Assembly (NCBI GenBank): GCA_947000775.1
Contig: CAMQGK010000650.1
Location: 1,066,001-1,130,000 of the forward strand
Length of the DNA stretch: 64,000 nucleotides
From: Pterois miles
Taxonomy: Eukaryota; Chordata; Actinopteri; Perciformes; Scorpaenidae
Direction of reading: 5' to 3'
The notes below the pieces were generated by a model, which saw only the letters and a program-made list of their open reading frames with translations, made no database searches and had not been told where the DNA came from. A program made the position numbers and the translations under genes. Positions 22,374 to 33,790 of this stretch are shown one piece after another. The number at the start of each line of letters is the position of its first letter. Positions within the stretch are counted from its first letter, which is position 1.

Positions 22374-23775
22374 TTAAATATCATTTTATTATTATTATTA
22401 TTTTTAATTTTGATAATCAAAACAAAATGGGGAAAATCAGATATTTAACAATCAATAATACAGTTGAAAATCCTTGAAAAGCCTTTTGGTTAACGCTAGC
22501 ACATTTACAGTGATGCTGGCCAGTATTTCTTCTGAGTATTTCTTTGAGCTGGAGGTTTACTGTAAACTGTGGTGATCAATGGCCACTTCCAGTTGGAAAC
22601 AAACAGTCTTTGGGTGCGTGGAGGTATAAAATTCAATAAAATTTCCTTTAGTGTGTAATTTTTTGTGCATGTAAATCATTTGCAAAGTTAGAAAGCCCAA
22701 AGTCCACGCCAAGGGGAGCTACACTGCTCCTGACCTGCTTGAAGTCCTGGCTTTTCTTCTGTAACGTGGTGATGTCACCAGGTAACACATTTGCATAACG
22801 GCTAGCACAGAAAAGTAAAGGTTATTTTTAACACTGAAGCAACTCAAAATTGTAATAAAAGTATGCACCTGAAAATAAGCATAATAGGTTTTCTATAGAG
22901 CAAATTAAATTTGGTGAATATCAGTAAAGATTGTAAACAGTGAGCCTCACTGTGGATGTAGTATATTAACGCTAGGTGTTAAACTTTCAGGGTAGTTTGA
23001 TGTGCGTCAGTTTCTGCAGCAGCTTAGAGTGAAAATGACCTTTATAAGAGGAAAGTTTGTGCACTGCTCATTTTCCTCTTCCTCCTTCCTTTCCCTGCTT
23101 CCTTGTCTCCTCTCCTCTGTCTTAAGGTCACAGATCAGCATGTGTGTGGCTCACTCCATCAGCTCTGAGCAGCTGGCACAGGTTGACCCCAGTGGTATGG
23201 GCCGCTTACACCAGCATTAACACACTCATACATGCACAAACAAACTGACATACAGTTACACAAAGGTGCATGCTCTGCAGCGAGGATATATTCTAGGAAA
23301 CACGCACAGACGTGTGCACAAGATGTTTGTTATGTCTGTCTGTGTGGTATTATGTGAAGCAGGCCCCATGCAGAGCGTCTGATACACTTCCACTGTGTGT
23401 GAACCGAGTAGCTGCGTGGTTCACTTCTTCTTTTTGAAGATGAAGAACATATGGACACTAAATTATTGGGTGGAGAGACTTCTCAAACATAACTTCTATT
23501 CCACAACACTCTTGTTTTTAAGCCACTCTCATGTCCTGCCACATTGGTTTTTGATTACAGCATTACTGATCACTATCATGAGTACTTTTGGCCTTTAAGG
23601 CAGCAGTTGAAATTGGCAGAGGCTGCTCACATTTTAACCCCTTGGACTGGCTTGGCAGCGTGTTTGAAAGTCTTCAAGCTCTTTGGCATAACAGGTTGAC
23701 TCTAACTGCCTGGTGTAAAAGCACATAGATCTGTCTCTGGTTACAACAGTACAGTCTATGGACTGACACCCAAAA
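22364..23775. other. No gene seen; one family G fragment
   Basis: 22842-22885 holds 'acctgaaaataagcataata' followed by 'gg', the minus-strand left end of family G (compare 52800-52845). The rest is unique-looking. Open frames at 23002-23220 and 23395-23598 lack domains. Confidence 0.4.
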
Positions 23776-23890
23776 AAGAGATGGAAAGAGTACTAGAATA
23801 TCGTACTCAAGTAAAAGTACTTGTGTAAAAATGTAGTTAAAGAAATGTAAAAAGTAGGCCAGTTAGTATATACGCTGACATATCTGTCTC
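23776..23890 (+). mobile_element. hAT-like 'GTGGAAAGAGTA' element fragment
   Basis: 'agatggaaagagtactagaa', 'tactcaagtaaaagtacttg' and 'tgtaaaaatgtag' follow the end type at 13206 and 52850-52945 (minus). Only one end is present. Confidence 0.5.
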
Positions 23891-24434
23891 TGATATATGA
23901 TACTGCTGTTAGATTAAAGAACACATCTAGGCTACAAAATAGACATCATTAAATGTCAACTTATGCACATGTGGAACAACATCAGCAACAAGACCTCTTC
24001 TGTCCAAACCAACAGACGGGCACTCTGCAGTCTCTGCAACTGATTGTCAATTATATAGATAAACAACTGCCCTCCTCAGTGTGGCCTCACAAGAATTTAA
24101 CAAAAAAGAGACAAAACTCAGACAATAAAACAAAAATGATCAACACTAAAATAGAAAGAGCTATGTGGACACAATGGCGCCTGAAACTGCTTTTTGAATC
24201 AATAGTAGAATAAAACATCAGCAAAGCAAACAACATGGACATGTAAACAATAAAAACTCCACAGAGGCTGCAGCCACTAAACACAAATATTACAGCAAAT
24301 TAGAGACTGCACAATTTTACCACATTTCTATGGTTTTTATACACAGCGTAGCATGCACATGCAACTACGTTGCTAGGCAACAAAGGACAAAGACGTTCTC
24401 ACCTGGAGAGTCAAGAGTGTGTTGTCGTACTCAC

Positions 24435-24894
24435 CTGTCACCTGAACGGCATCCAGCAAGTCTTCAGCACCAACAGATCCTCCACAATCTGGTCCAGGCC
24501 CAACTTCTGTCCTTGTTCATTGTCCACCCTATCGGCCTCTCTGGTCCCAGTATAATCAGTCCACTGAGCCTCTCTGGTCCCAGTATAAACAGTTCACTGA
24601 GCCTCTCTGGTCCCAGTATAAACAGTTCACTGAGCCTCTCTGGTCCCAGTATAACCAGTCCACTGAACCTCTCTGGTCCCAGTATAACCAGTTCACTGAG
24701 CCTCTCTGGTCCCAGTATAACCAATCCACTGAGCCTCTCTGGTCCCAGTATAACCAGTCCGCTGAGCCTCTCTGGTCCCACAGTGCTTCTCAAATTCAAA
24801 TCTTTTTGAGCAGAATGAGGCTGTACTGTCACATCAGTCGCAAACAGCAGAAAGTCCTCACACACCTCACTGACGGTAGAAGTCTTGAAGCCAC
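24435..24894 (-). CDS. Candidate coding exon with 11-residue repeats (weak)
   Basis: On the minus strand an acceptor-like 'tatcctccag' ends at 24895, and one frame stays open from 24892 to a stop at 24464-24466. It begins GFKTSTVSEVCEDFLLFATD, then seven 11-residue units of the type LGPERLSGLVI. A second frame is open from about 24830 through the units to 24440 (including EKHCGTREAQ and GLDQIVEDLLVLKTCW). Donor-like sites follow: CAG|GTGACA at 24442 and a perfect CAG|GTGAGT at 24435. No single frame joins the acceptor to the perfect donor without a shift, so this is either an exon with another boundary, a decayed exon, or chance openness of the minisatellite. I recognise no protein family. 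Confidence 0.2.
24535..24780 (+). repeat. 33-bp minisatellite, seven full units
   Basis: Units start at 24535, 24568, 24601, 24634, 24667, 24700 and 24733, with a partial eighth at 24766. Each is exactly 33 bp: 'cctctctggtcccagtata', then 'cagt' and 'cactga'. Only point differences occur and no indels. Because 33 is a multiple of 3, frames stay open on both strands. Confidence 0.95.
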
Positions 24895-25851
24895 CTGGAG
24901 GATATAAGCATTTAGCATGTTAGCATTAGCATGTTAGCCAGACCCAGTGTGGTCCTACTGTACAGGTCACAGACATTGTGGGTGTGTCACTTCGCATGCT
25001 CTCCAGGTGATGCATTATATCAGTCATTCATTGTCTGTGACATCTATTAAAGATAGATGCAACATTTATGCTGAAGTACAATTATGCTAATTAGTCTATA
25101 ACCGCATCCCATAAGTGATCCTTAATTTATTGCATTTGAAGTGGCCCTGGCCCACAAACTTGGCCCATGAATGCAAACATTTATAACCTCTCATATCTGT
25201 AGTGTCACCACTCTGAACATGGAGCTCTGCCCTCAACACACCAGACACACCTGCAGCTTCTTCTCATCTGACTTTGTGTTCACGGACATGAACTGAAATG
25301 TAGCTCACCATAATTTTTCAGTGCAGTTTCTTTGTATGGGAATGTAAATTTTAGGCCACAGCCTTTCAGGCTGCCTTTTACTATGCAGTTTAGTTTTACT
25401 CTTACACTTTTGCATTCACACGGTTTCACACTTTTATGTTGTTGACATATGTCATCTCCTGTGCACCACAGTCTACGCTGCACTTGGAGCCGAGTCAAGA
25501 AAAAGTCATGCTTGGAAGCAAATGAAAAAGCGAAAATATTGCTCTTCCATTTTTAGGCGGCGCAGTTTAGTCAGCTTGCTGCTTTTAATGAGGCTATGGC
25601 AAAGCCTATGTGAGGGTGTTGAGTGAGAAAACAACTGAAAGTGTTGGTAAAACAAAATGAGAGAAAGAGTAAACTTCACTCTGGCTTTAAAATAAATATG
25701 AGTGAGCAGCAATGTTTCACTGAGCAGTTTTTGACCATACAGCTGTTTTCTGTGGCAGGAGCCATCTTCACTTTATTCTAACAGAGCGAGACAATGAACG
25801 AGAGAATGGGAGAGAGATTGGCTGGTCTTAACATTGTGGTGTGTATGCATG

Positions 25852-25853
<2 letters not shown>
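24895..25853. other. No gene seen
   Basis: A short 'agcatgttagcattagcatg' patch at 24915-24940 is family H-like. The rest is unique-looking, with small open frames only. Confidence 0.4.

Positions 25854-25900
<47 letters not shown>
25854..25900 (+). repeat. (GT)n microsatellite
   Basis: 47 bp of GT, preceded by 'tatgcatgcatg'. Confidence 0.95.
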
Positions 25901-25902
<2 letters not shown>

Positions 25903-26044
25903 GGCTCGTTGCAGATGTAGGGCTGGCCGTGTGCCAGCAGCAGGGATCTCTGGGAGCAGACCCAGGCATGATGTCATTACCAGTCAGACCAAGGAGCCGC
26001 AGTAATCTGTGACATTGTGTCTTCGAAGGAGAGAGCCAAGCACC

Positions 26045-26046
<2 letters not shown>

Positions 26047-26104
<58 letters not shown>
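26047..26104 (+). repeat. (GT)n microsatellite
   Basis: 58 bp of uninterrupted GT, 147 bp downstream of the preceding GT tract. Confidence 0.95.
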
Positions 26105-26106
<2 letters not shown>

Positions 26107-26272
26107 GACATGGTTATTGTCAGTTTTCTATGCCTGGTGTCCATCAGTCACACTGCTCCTTCATACTCGCTCTGGTCATCAAAAGATGACCCTCTGAAGT
26201 TCAAGTGTGTGTGAGCGTTTATGTGTCTTGTGGAGGTGAAATATGAGACTGTCTTGCCGTTTTCTGTTTCAG

Positions 26273-26294
26273 GTTCACGACTTTAGCGGGACAG
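26273..26294 (+). other. Possible 22-nt microexon (weak)
   Basis: A good acceptor ('gttttctgtttcag') and a consensus donor ('acag|gtaaga') enclose 22 nt, 'ttcacgactttagcggga' being the core. 22 is not a multiple of three, so it would shift frame if used. No flanking exon is identified. Confidence 0.12.
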
Positions 26295-26801
26295 GTAAGA
26301 CGTCTGTCGGGATGACATTTCTCGGTGGCCATCACAGCTGATGTGATTTGGATGTTGGAGGAGAGGCAGTGGCAGTCTGGCGGTCTAATCCAATTGGTCT
26401 TTTTATAGGATGGAAACGACAAAACTCACCATGACAATTTTTCCCCTTTCTCATTCACTTCATACTGCCGTTTCTCTGAGATGTATGTTTTCCACGTTAT
26501 ATTTGTTTATGCTTGGCTAGTGAGGGGGGAGGCAGAGAGAGGAATCATTGAAGTGCTCGCCAGTGTTTATGTTTGTGTCTGGGTTTCCCTCTCTCTCTTT
26601 TCCCTCATATCCACAACAGCAAGCGGCTTCAGTTTCTTCACCTCTCTCCATCTTTTCCTCTCTCTCTACCCGTCTCACCCCTTCCTACGCTCTAGTACAA
26701 TTCAGCCCCAACCGAACCCAAACCCCTTAACTTTCCCTCCACCCTGCTGTCTCTCTATGCACCTGCCAACCTTTACTCTCGCGCCTGTGTTTGTGCTCCA
26801 G

Positions 26802-26858
26802 TCTGGCTCTTGGCGTGGTCCGACCGTCTGGACGCTGAGGAGAAGGAAAACCCATCAG
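26802..26858 (+). other. Possible 57-nt exon (weak)
   Basis: 'tttgtgctccag' precedes 57 nt ending 'cccatcag|gtgg'. The frame read through it (SGSWRGPTVWTLRRRKTHQ) is open and continues open to 26948 if unspliced. No family recognised. With the 22-nt block at 26273 it makes two exon-like signals on one strand within 600 bp. Confidence 0.13.
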
Positions 26859-28472
26859 GTGGAGCGCAGCCGGGAAGAAAGAGCGACTGTGGTGTGCAGT
26901 ATGGAGCTTCAGGGTTTTCCATCGCAACGCCAAAACCCAGACGTCTGAGCAAGCTTTATCAGGAAGGAGTTTGCTCCAAATGCACATACGGTGCAACAAC
27001 ACGCTGAATATTATGGAGCAGGAGTGTGTAGTGGAAATTTTAACAGCCTGGTTGACTCATGCTAACTCTTTCTGTCTTTTTCTCTTTGTGTGTGTGTTCA
27101 TGTGATTGTGGCTAAACTGAATAGGCACTTCAGGTTTCACATGTCAGCAGGGAGCTCTGTTTTCAGAAGGTCGGTTTCACATGACGACCCAGTCCCTTGT
27201 CTACGTCTCTTTCTACCCAAACACATTAGCACTCGCACCGCTGCTCCAATGAGCCCTCTGACCTCGAAATATGAGGTTCACCCCACACTGCCTTTAACTC
27301 ATTTCACCTCGTTTTAGAGGTTCAGAGGTACCCCCAGGCCATAAGACTGACACACAACACCACTAAGCTGCCTGTCACCACTTAGACTGGGAGACATGCA
27401 AAACCACCCAGCTCTGCAGGAGTGAACAAAAAATTACATACAGGTATGTTGAAAAATGGCATGCAATATATTACAAATTTGAATATAGGGTGATACTTAC
27501 AATATCAAAATGCTATACCGATCAAGATCAATATTCTAATTGTTGCATCCGTTTTAATCTTTTTTGCATATGTACGTTATTTTCGTTTTGAGTTACCACA
27601 AAAACAATCGCAGCGTCATTTCCAAATGTTCTCAAGCAAATGTCATAAGCTAGTGCCCACGCATTCAGTAAGGGAGCTGCATTGTTTTCCCAGAAGACAA
27701 ACAAACACTCAAAATGGCTGGTTGTTTACCGCAGGGCCACCAGGTTTGAGCAGATTGTTACTGGAAGTTAAAGGGGCAAATTTGTACTTTCAGTATGACT
27801 CCTCCTCTTAAAACTGCCATCCCAACCCTCAGTGGCTTTGTTTACATAGTGTCTGTTTTTATCTCCTAAAGTTTAGCAACTCACATGATTTTACCATTGC
27901 ATCTTTAAATGTCAGGCATGAAGCCACACACTCATTATATTAAAGCTTCTCAAAGTGGTTATGGTTTACCTGAGATTACAGGAACTGTTTTTGAGAATAT
28001 TTCTTTTATATTTCCACTCTTTCTCACTGGGAGTTTTGCTGTAGTTTACTATGAAGAAAGTGTAAACATGAGGAGAAACCTTTGACCTTTGGGTTTGCAC
28101 TTTCTGTCCACCTCTGCACCAGCTACATCTGCTGAAGCTCACCTTGTGCACTCATCTGTATCCCGTCTAACTCACCCCACCTCTCCGATTCAGACTGAGC
28201 GGACTAAGAGGGATTCCCAGCTAGTTCACGGTTGGTTAACACCCCCCGTTGTACATCGCTGTCACCTCCCTCCTCCCCTGTGGTTTCTCCTGCCTACACT
28301 GTGGTGAGCCTGTGAGGGAACATGAGTCAGTTAAGCACTATGGTAGAGAGACATGCTGTGGTTAGTTGATCTTTATGGTGATGATAAGTATCCATGAGAA
28401 GGAGACCCCCATGATGCTTCATTCGTAACCACGCAGGGACGTAGTTGTATGCAAAATGTGTGCACAGTCTCT
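26859..28472. other. No gene seen
   Basis: Unique-looking DNA. Open frames at 27090-27317 and 28089-28307 have no domain. No recurrent family found. Confidence 0.4.
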
Positions 28473-29213
28473 CAGGTCAGGTTCACACCTAAAGGTTCCT
28501 GAACCAAACCAATGTGAGGATGATACCTTGTTTCAGTTGTACAACTGGTCTGGTTTACGTTCACAAAGGCAAAACTCAAACAGTCAAGAAATTGTAAACA
28601 AATCTCGCGTGGTGGAAATGTCATTTGATTATTGGTCAGAGAGATGGCGGGTAAAAAGACAAAAAGAGACAACAAACCTCCTAATTTCTAGCTGGAAATC
28701 GTAAATCACTGAGTACTGCCAGGTTCATGTTGGTGTTGATCTGGAGCACATCTGCAGAGGTTATGTATTAATGCAGGCAGACCTCAGTGGTCTCATACAC
28801 CTTCTGGAGTAATTGAATAATTTTCTCTTCCGTCCAGATATTCAGGAGGCATCTGACAGCACTGCGAGTCCAGGTTTGTCTCCTGACACTCGACATTTTG
28901 CTAGCAAACATGCTACAACATCACCATTCACCAAAAGAAGAAAGGGAGGCGTTCTTTTAACCAATGACATGACAGATAAAATGATACGCTTCCTGTGATT
29001 GGTTTGAATGGTGTTTACACTAGAAATGAACCACTCCAGAGTTCACTTGACAGTGGACCGATACCCCCCTTCGAGGAGGACCAGGGGTTGTTTGGTCCAC
29101 ATAAGGGTTCAATTCCTGCGTTCACACCAACCCAAACAAACTGCATGAAGGGGGTAAACGCTTGAAGGTTCAGTTCAACCAGACTAAAAAAAGGCTGGTG
29201 TGAACATGCCCTC
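28473..29213 (-). mobile_element. Element D, ~740-bp non-autonomous DNA element
   Basis: The ends are inverted: 'caggtcaggttcacacct' at 28473 and, read from 29213 on the minus strand, 'gagggcatgttcacaccagc'. Its whole length aligns in reverse with 44793-45473 ('tcttcctgtgattggtttgaatgg'-type blocks at 28985, 'tctggagtaattgaat' at 28804, 'ggtgaattgctc...'-type variation between). No open frame above 82 codons and no transposase. The 'GTTCACACC' ends resemble hAT-type non-autonomous elements, but superfamily is an inference. Confidence 0.7.
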
Positions 29214-29889
29214 ATTTATCCAGAAATGAAACCAAGTGAAATGACTTTGCAGCTATAAGATATGTATCATCATTTTACACTAAGTGTAATGTGATACTAT
29301 AACTAGAAGGACTACACCTGTTCTTAGGTTAAGGCAAAGCTGACTGATGATTCAGGGCAAGAATATTAGTTTTAGCTAGTAGCTACAGGTAGTAAACAAG
29401 CCAGCAGTGTAGCCAAAATATCTCAACTACTTCAATTGCAGGTAAAAACAAAAGTTTAAAAATGTAACTGTGGTAAGCATGATAAGTCAAAGTTGAACCC
29501 AAAAGCTGTTCTGTAAACTGTGATAGAAGTTTATAAGGGACAGTTTGGATAATAATTTTACCATTTTCAAGTGTTTTCTCTTTCAAATAAGTATATCTAA
29601 CCTGGGTTTGCTTATGAGCAGCCCTGTGAGGATGTACTTTGAGCTAAATGCTAACATGTCTTGGACTTAAGATCAGCTGCCTCCACAGCAGCATCAATAA
29701 ATAAAAACATTAAAATCAAACAACTGTCTACATATAAACAGAGAAAAGTATTGTAGTTTAAACAACAACCATACAATATATTGCACAAGATCTGCATAAA
29801 ACAGCATAAACAAAAGATAAAGATAAGAATACCATGACACTATTGCACAACCTTACAGCCTCAAGAAACATTTAACATCATTTTCCAAG
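29214..29889. other. No gene seen
   Basis: AT-rich. A 'gagctaaatgctaacatg' patch at 29640-29658 is family H-like. Confidence 0.4.
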
Positions 29890-30250
29890 TTTGCTATCTT
29901 AACATGCTAGCATGCTAACATATGGTAATTAGCACTAAACGCAAAGAACAGTTGAGGCTGATGGATTGTCTTTAGTTTTGCAAACATGGTCATAAAAGAA
30001 AGTATTACAAATGTAAAATTCGACTCATGATGGCTCTTTATGGAAAGTTAAGGGATGACTGAAGTTGTTACAGACCATCCTGAGAGGAATGTGAATGTCT
30101 GTACCAGTTTCATTACAATCTATCCAAAATCACAAATGTGAACTTCATGATGGCTTTAAAACCAGAGTCATCTTTTTGGATCCATTTCATGGCAATCCAT
30201 CCAGTAGAGATAGACCAAAGTGGACCGACTAACAGACCATCATGCTGTTA
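29890..30250 (+). mobile_element. Family H dispersed repeat
   Basis: 'aacatgctagcatgctaaca', 'agttgaggctgatggattgt', 'aatgtgaatgtctgtaccag', 'catttcatggcaatccatcc' and 'accaaagtggaccgactaac' follow the family H order. A better 3' end than the copy at 19085. Confidence 0.65.
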
Positions 30251-31091
30251 GCGTGGCTAACCTATCTGATCGTGTCACAGCTTATGTTTGCTGCCTCGTC
30301 TCTTGCTGCGTTGCTGTGTTCGCAGATCTCAACTATTAAAGTTAAAGCATCTGTGATTTGGTGCAAACATTTCCTCATTTACAGCAGATAGAAACATTGA
30401 ATCAGAGGCCTGATTTTCGTGCAGAGGTCCACTATTCTTCGACAGTGGAGCGCTCATCGCAAGAGACATTTATCAAAACCACTCTAACCTTTCAGTTTGA
30501 ATGTCATTATGTGGAGCATTAACTTCTATCTCAGGTGTGAGCAGTGTAGGAGAGGGGATCCCATTGTTGAGACGCGACCCAGCAGCAGAGTGTCACAGAT
30601 GCAAAGCAGAAGTGTGTACATCAGCCCCACGCAGTGTGTGGGCGCACCGCTGGTGGGGGGTTGTGAAACTGCAGGGGGAAAGGAAAGCCCTCGTTTCAAA
30701 GTGTGCCGAGCAACGGCAGTTGACACCGGAGCTGAGGTGGCGGGTACATGGTCTTTACTACGCCCACACATCCTCTTTTTGCCTCTCACACACTTTTTTT
30801 CTAGCTACACTTACAATCAGATGCATTTTTGAGTTGAATTCATCCATCAAACATGATTTTTCAAAAGATAGACACCAATGAGCATGTGGAGTGAGATGAA
30901 TAAGGGGGGCAATTTTCCTAATGTTCTTCCCAATAAAATGATTCCCATCTAGTAACATTTACTGGTGCAGCATTATGTATAGGACCCCACAACAGCTTCC
31001 CACCAATAAACAAAACCAACGCTGCCAATTCAGGTGCACTGTTGAACCCAGTCCTCTTGGCAAGATTAATTAAATCACAAATAGTGGGCAA
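30251..31091. other. No supported gene; GC-richer patch at 30540-30750
   Basis: Two overlapping open frames (30497-30832 and 30501-30881) span a GC-richer patch. An acceptor-like 'ctatctcag' at 30535 precedes one of them, but no donor, domain or codon pattern supports an exon. Confidence 0.35.
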
Positions 31092-31700
31092 CGCCATGGT
31101 CCGAAAAGTGAAGCTAATGCTGAAGTGTCTTAAACCTGTATTCTTTCTAACAGCCAGCAGAGGGCGACTCCTCTGGTTGCAAAAAGAAGTCTGATTGTAT
31201 AGAAGTCTATGAGAAAATGACCCTACTTCTCACTTGATTTACTACCTCAGTAAACATTGTAAACATGAGTTTATGTCACTAAGTCACTAGTTTCAAGTCT
31301 TCTTCGATACAACATGATGTTTAATTAGTAAATGATGGTCCCATTTAGAGTCAAATAGACCATAAAGCAGGGGGTGCTTTAGGAGTGGCTACCTTGTAAT
31401 CGACAGGTTGCTACCACAGCGTTGTGCAGTCTGGGAGTTGTCCGTGTTTTCGTCTTACAACTTTAACTCTTTCACAGTGTTTTCAGTTCATGAAAGTTAA
31501 TGTCAAATGTTTTTGGTCACCTAAAAATGTCTCATTCAGCATTCAGTTGTACTTAGCCCCACCCTTTCATGTCACTTCTGGGTCCAAAAAGCCAAGATGG
31601 TGACGGCCAAAATGCCAAGCTCAAGGTTTCAAAATGGCAGTCCACAAACCAATGGGTGATGCCACGGTAACAATGTCCACTTGTTATACACAGTCTATGG
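31092..31700 (+). mobile_element. Family E dispersed repeat, copy 1
   Basis: Ordered blocks: 'agcagagggcgactcctctg', 'gttgcaaaaagaagtctga', 'tagaagtctatgagaaaatg', 'tttcaagtcttcttcgatac', 'ggtcccatttagagtcaaat', 'ccacaaaccaatgggtgatg' and the end 'tacacagtctatgg'. It is a common teleost repeat and aligns with 33267-33790 in the same orientation. Non-coding. Confidence 0.75.
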
Positions 31701-32196
31701 TCATGAAGGGCGATTTCACTCTTTTGTGAGGAGATAAACTTACTGTAAGTCACAGCTTCCCATGAATGACACTGATTTCAGTCAAATATCTGGGCTTGCA
31801 CAATAATACAGGGCTATTTAGTGAGGAGATGATATGGTGCTGTACTTTAGCTCTGGACGGTACAGAGTCTTAGCATGAAGCTGTGAAGGTGCTGTTGGTC
31901 TCAGTGAGCGGGTGTCCTGGTTGATAATTAGGTCAGCACAGCCCTCCTGGGAGGAGAGGGCAGAGGGGACACTGTAGAAACCCCTGAGCCCCATCACAGC
32001 CAGATGAAAAGAAAACACTCACAGTACAGGTTCCACATGTCAGGGCGAAGGGTGAAAATGTGGTTTAGATTTTCCTCCTTCCCTCTCCTCTCTGGTCCGG
32101 TTTGATTCAGAGCTGGGAGGGAGGAACCTCCTAAGAGCTCTTATAACGCCTCTCTGTCCCGGCGTTTCGGCTTGTTACGTGTGTGTGCACACTGTG
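31701..32196. other. No gene seen; TATA-like site near 32141
   Basis: 'ttataacg' at 32141-32148 stands 56 bp before the ATG at 32197. I cannot tell whether it is a promoter. The rest is unique-looking. Confidence 0.3.
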
Positions 32197-32382
32197 ATGT
32201 GGTCCAGCATATCTGTTTCTTCCTTCCTTTGGGTTTTAGCTAATCCACTTCTCCAGGCTTCCTTCCCAGAACAGCGAGACCTTTCTAAAGAAAACAGGCC
32301 AGAGCAGCACCTTGGAAATCCCTCCACCTCTCTCATTAAAGATGAGGATGAAGACAAAGTTGATTTTCCTGATTCAATTTAA
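32197..32382 (+). CDS. Candidate exon of an unidentified protein (weak)
   Basis: The ATG at 32197 (G at -3) opens 61 codons to a TAA at 32380-32382. Residues 1-20 (MWSSISVSSFLWVLANPLLQ) resemble a signal peptide. The rest is polar and ends in a Glu/Asp-rich stretch (KDEDEDKVDF). As at 11.7 kb, the T-rich codons overlap an acceptor-like 'ctttgggttttag' ending at 32239, so 32240-32382 could be a last exon instead. A TATA-like 'ttataacg' lies upstream. I recognise no family and see no linked exon; chance is a real possibility. Confidence 0.17.
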   Translation: MWSSISVSSFLWVLANPLLQASFPEQRDLSKENRPEQHLGNPSTSLIKDEDEDKVDFPDSI

Positions 32383-33266
32383 GCCCGTGAAACTGGACCT
32401 CAGCCACGTCGCTTCGAGAGATGGATGAAAGAGAGACAGCTGGAGGGGGGGGGTGCTTAAGTGCAAAGATGAATCTGTTATATCACTTCTCTTCAGATCT
32501 GACTGCAGGATCTGAGATCCGTCTGTTAAAGTTCTTGGTGTTTGTTTCGACTTCTCCATTAGGTCAAAATTGTTGTTAATTGTTGTTACCAAAGAGAAAA
32601 AAATGTTGTCAAGCAATTTCACATGAACTCTCACCATAGAGATGTGAAGGGTGTACTATGATGCAAGTTCAGCATAGGTGCATGGATGATATGCTGTGTA
32701 CCATTTACAGTGTTAATATTAGGCTAGCTAAAGCAAAAATTGAGAGGAGAAAGACTGAAGGGGGGGAAGCTCCACCAGAATCAATACAGTCTCATTCCCA
32801 ACTCATCAAATACCACAGACTCTGACGCTATTAATGCTATGTCATTTACTCCATCCATCGAATAACACTGAGGATGGGTTTACACTGAAGCTAGTCGAAA
32901 AACCAGTTCATCGCATACTAAAGCGTGTGTCCATGTGTTTGTATTTACCAAGGGGCGCTGCCTAGTCTGCGCTTTGTATTAGCAAAATTACCCTAATGCC
33001 TCCATAGAGCTCCAGTGATGGGTATGCAGGTACAATCTAATGAAGCTCTAGCAAAAGTTCAGTCAGGAAGACTGTTCTTTTGCCTACTTACTTACTTACT
33101 TACTTAAACCAGTAATTTATTTTAATGTATTTCTCATACATCCTGCCATTTAAAGTTGCTGTTTAATGTTGTTAGGGGACAATACACAACCAACGCTGCT
33201 ATACAGGCTTGTTTCAAAAGGTTATCAAAGTTTGACGGCTGTTCACAGCATTGATGTACTCCAACC
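32383..33266. other. No gene seen; family F-like fragment and CTTA repeat
   Basis: 32788-32830 ('attcccaactcatcaaatac' then 'cacagactctgacgc') resembles the family F end. A short (CTTA)n run lies at 33086-33106. Nothing else recognisable. Confidence 0.4.
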
Positions 33267-33790
33267 AGGTGCCAGGGGGCGACTCCTCTGGTTGCAAAAT
33301 TCAATGAGAAAATGATCTCACTTGATTTATTATGCCAGTAAACATTGTAAAAATGAGTATATGGTCTCAATCACTACTTTCAAGTCTTCTTCATTACAGC
33401 ATGATGTTCATTTAGTAAATTATGGTCCCATTTAGAGTCAAATAGGCCATAAGTGAGGGGATGCTTTAGTGCGGGGCTACCTTGTGATTGAATGGTCATT
33501 ACCACACCATTGTCCGGTCTGGAAGTTGTCTGTGTTTTCTTCTTATGACTTTAACCCTGTCACAGTGTGTTTTCAGTTCATGAAAATTATTTGTAACATT
33601 TTCATTACCTAAAAATGTCTTATTCAGCATTCAGTTGTAGCTCCACCCTCTCATGTCACTTCTGGTTGCAAAAAAAAAACAACCAAAAAGGCGGCAGCAA
33701 AAAATGCTTCAAAACAGTAGGCCACAAACCTGTGGGTGACGTCACAGTGACTTGGTCCACTTCTTACAGTATATACTTTACAGTCCATGA
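33267..33790 (+). mobile_element. Family E dispersed repeat, copy 2
   Basis: Aligns with 31092-31700: 'gggggcgactcctctggttg', 'tttcaagtcttcttcattac', 'ggtcccatttagagtcaaat', 'tgattgaatggtcattacca', 'gccacaaacctgtgggtgac' and 'tatactttacagtccatg'. It lacks about 80 bp of copy 1's left end. Confidence 0.75.
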
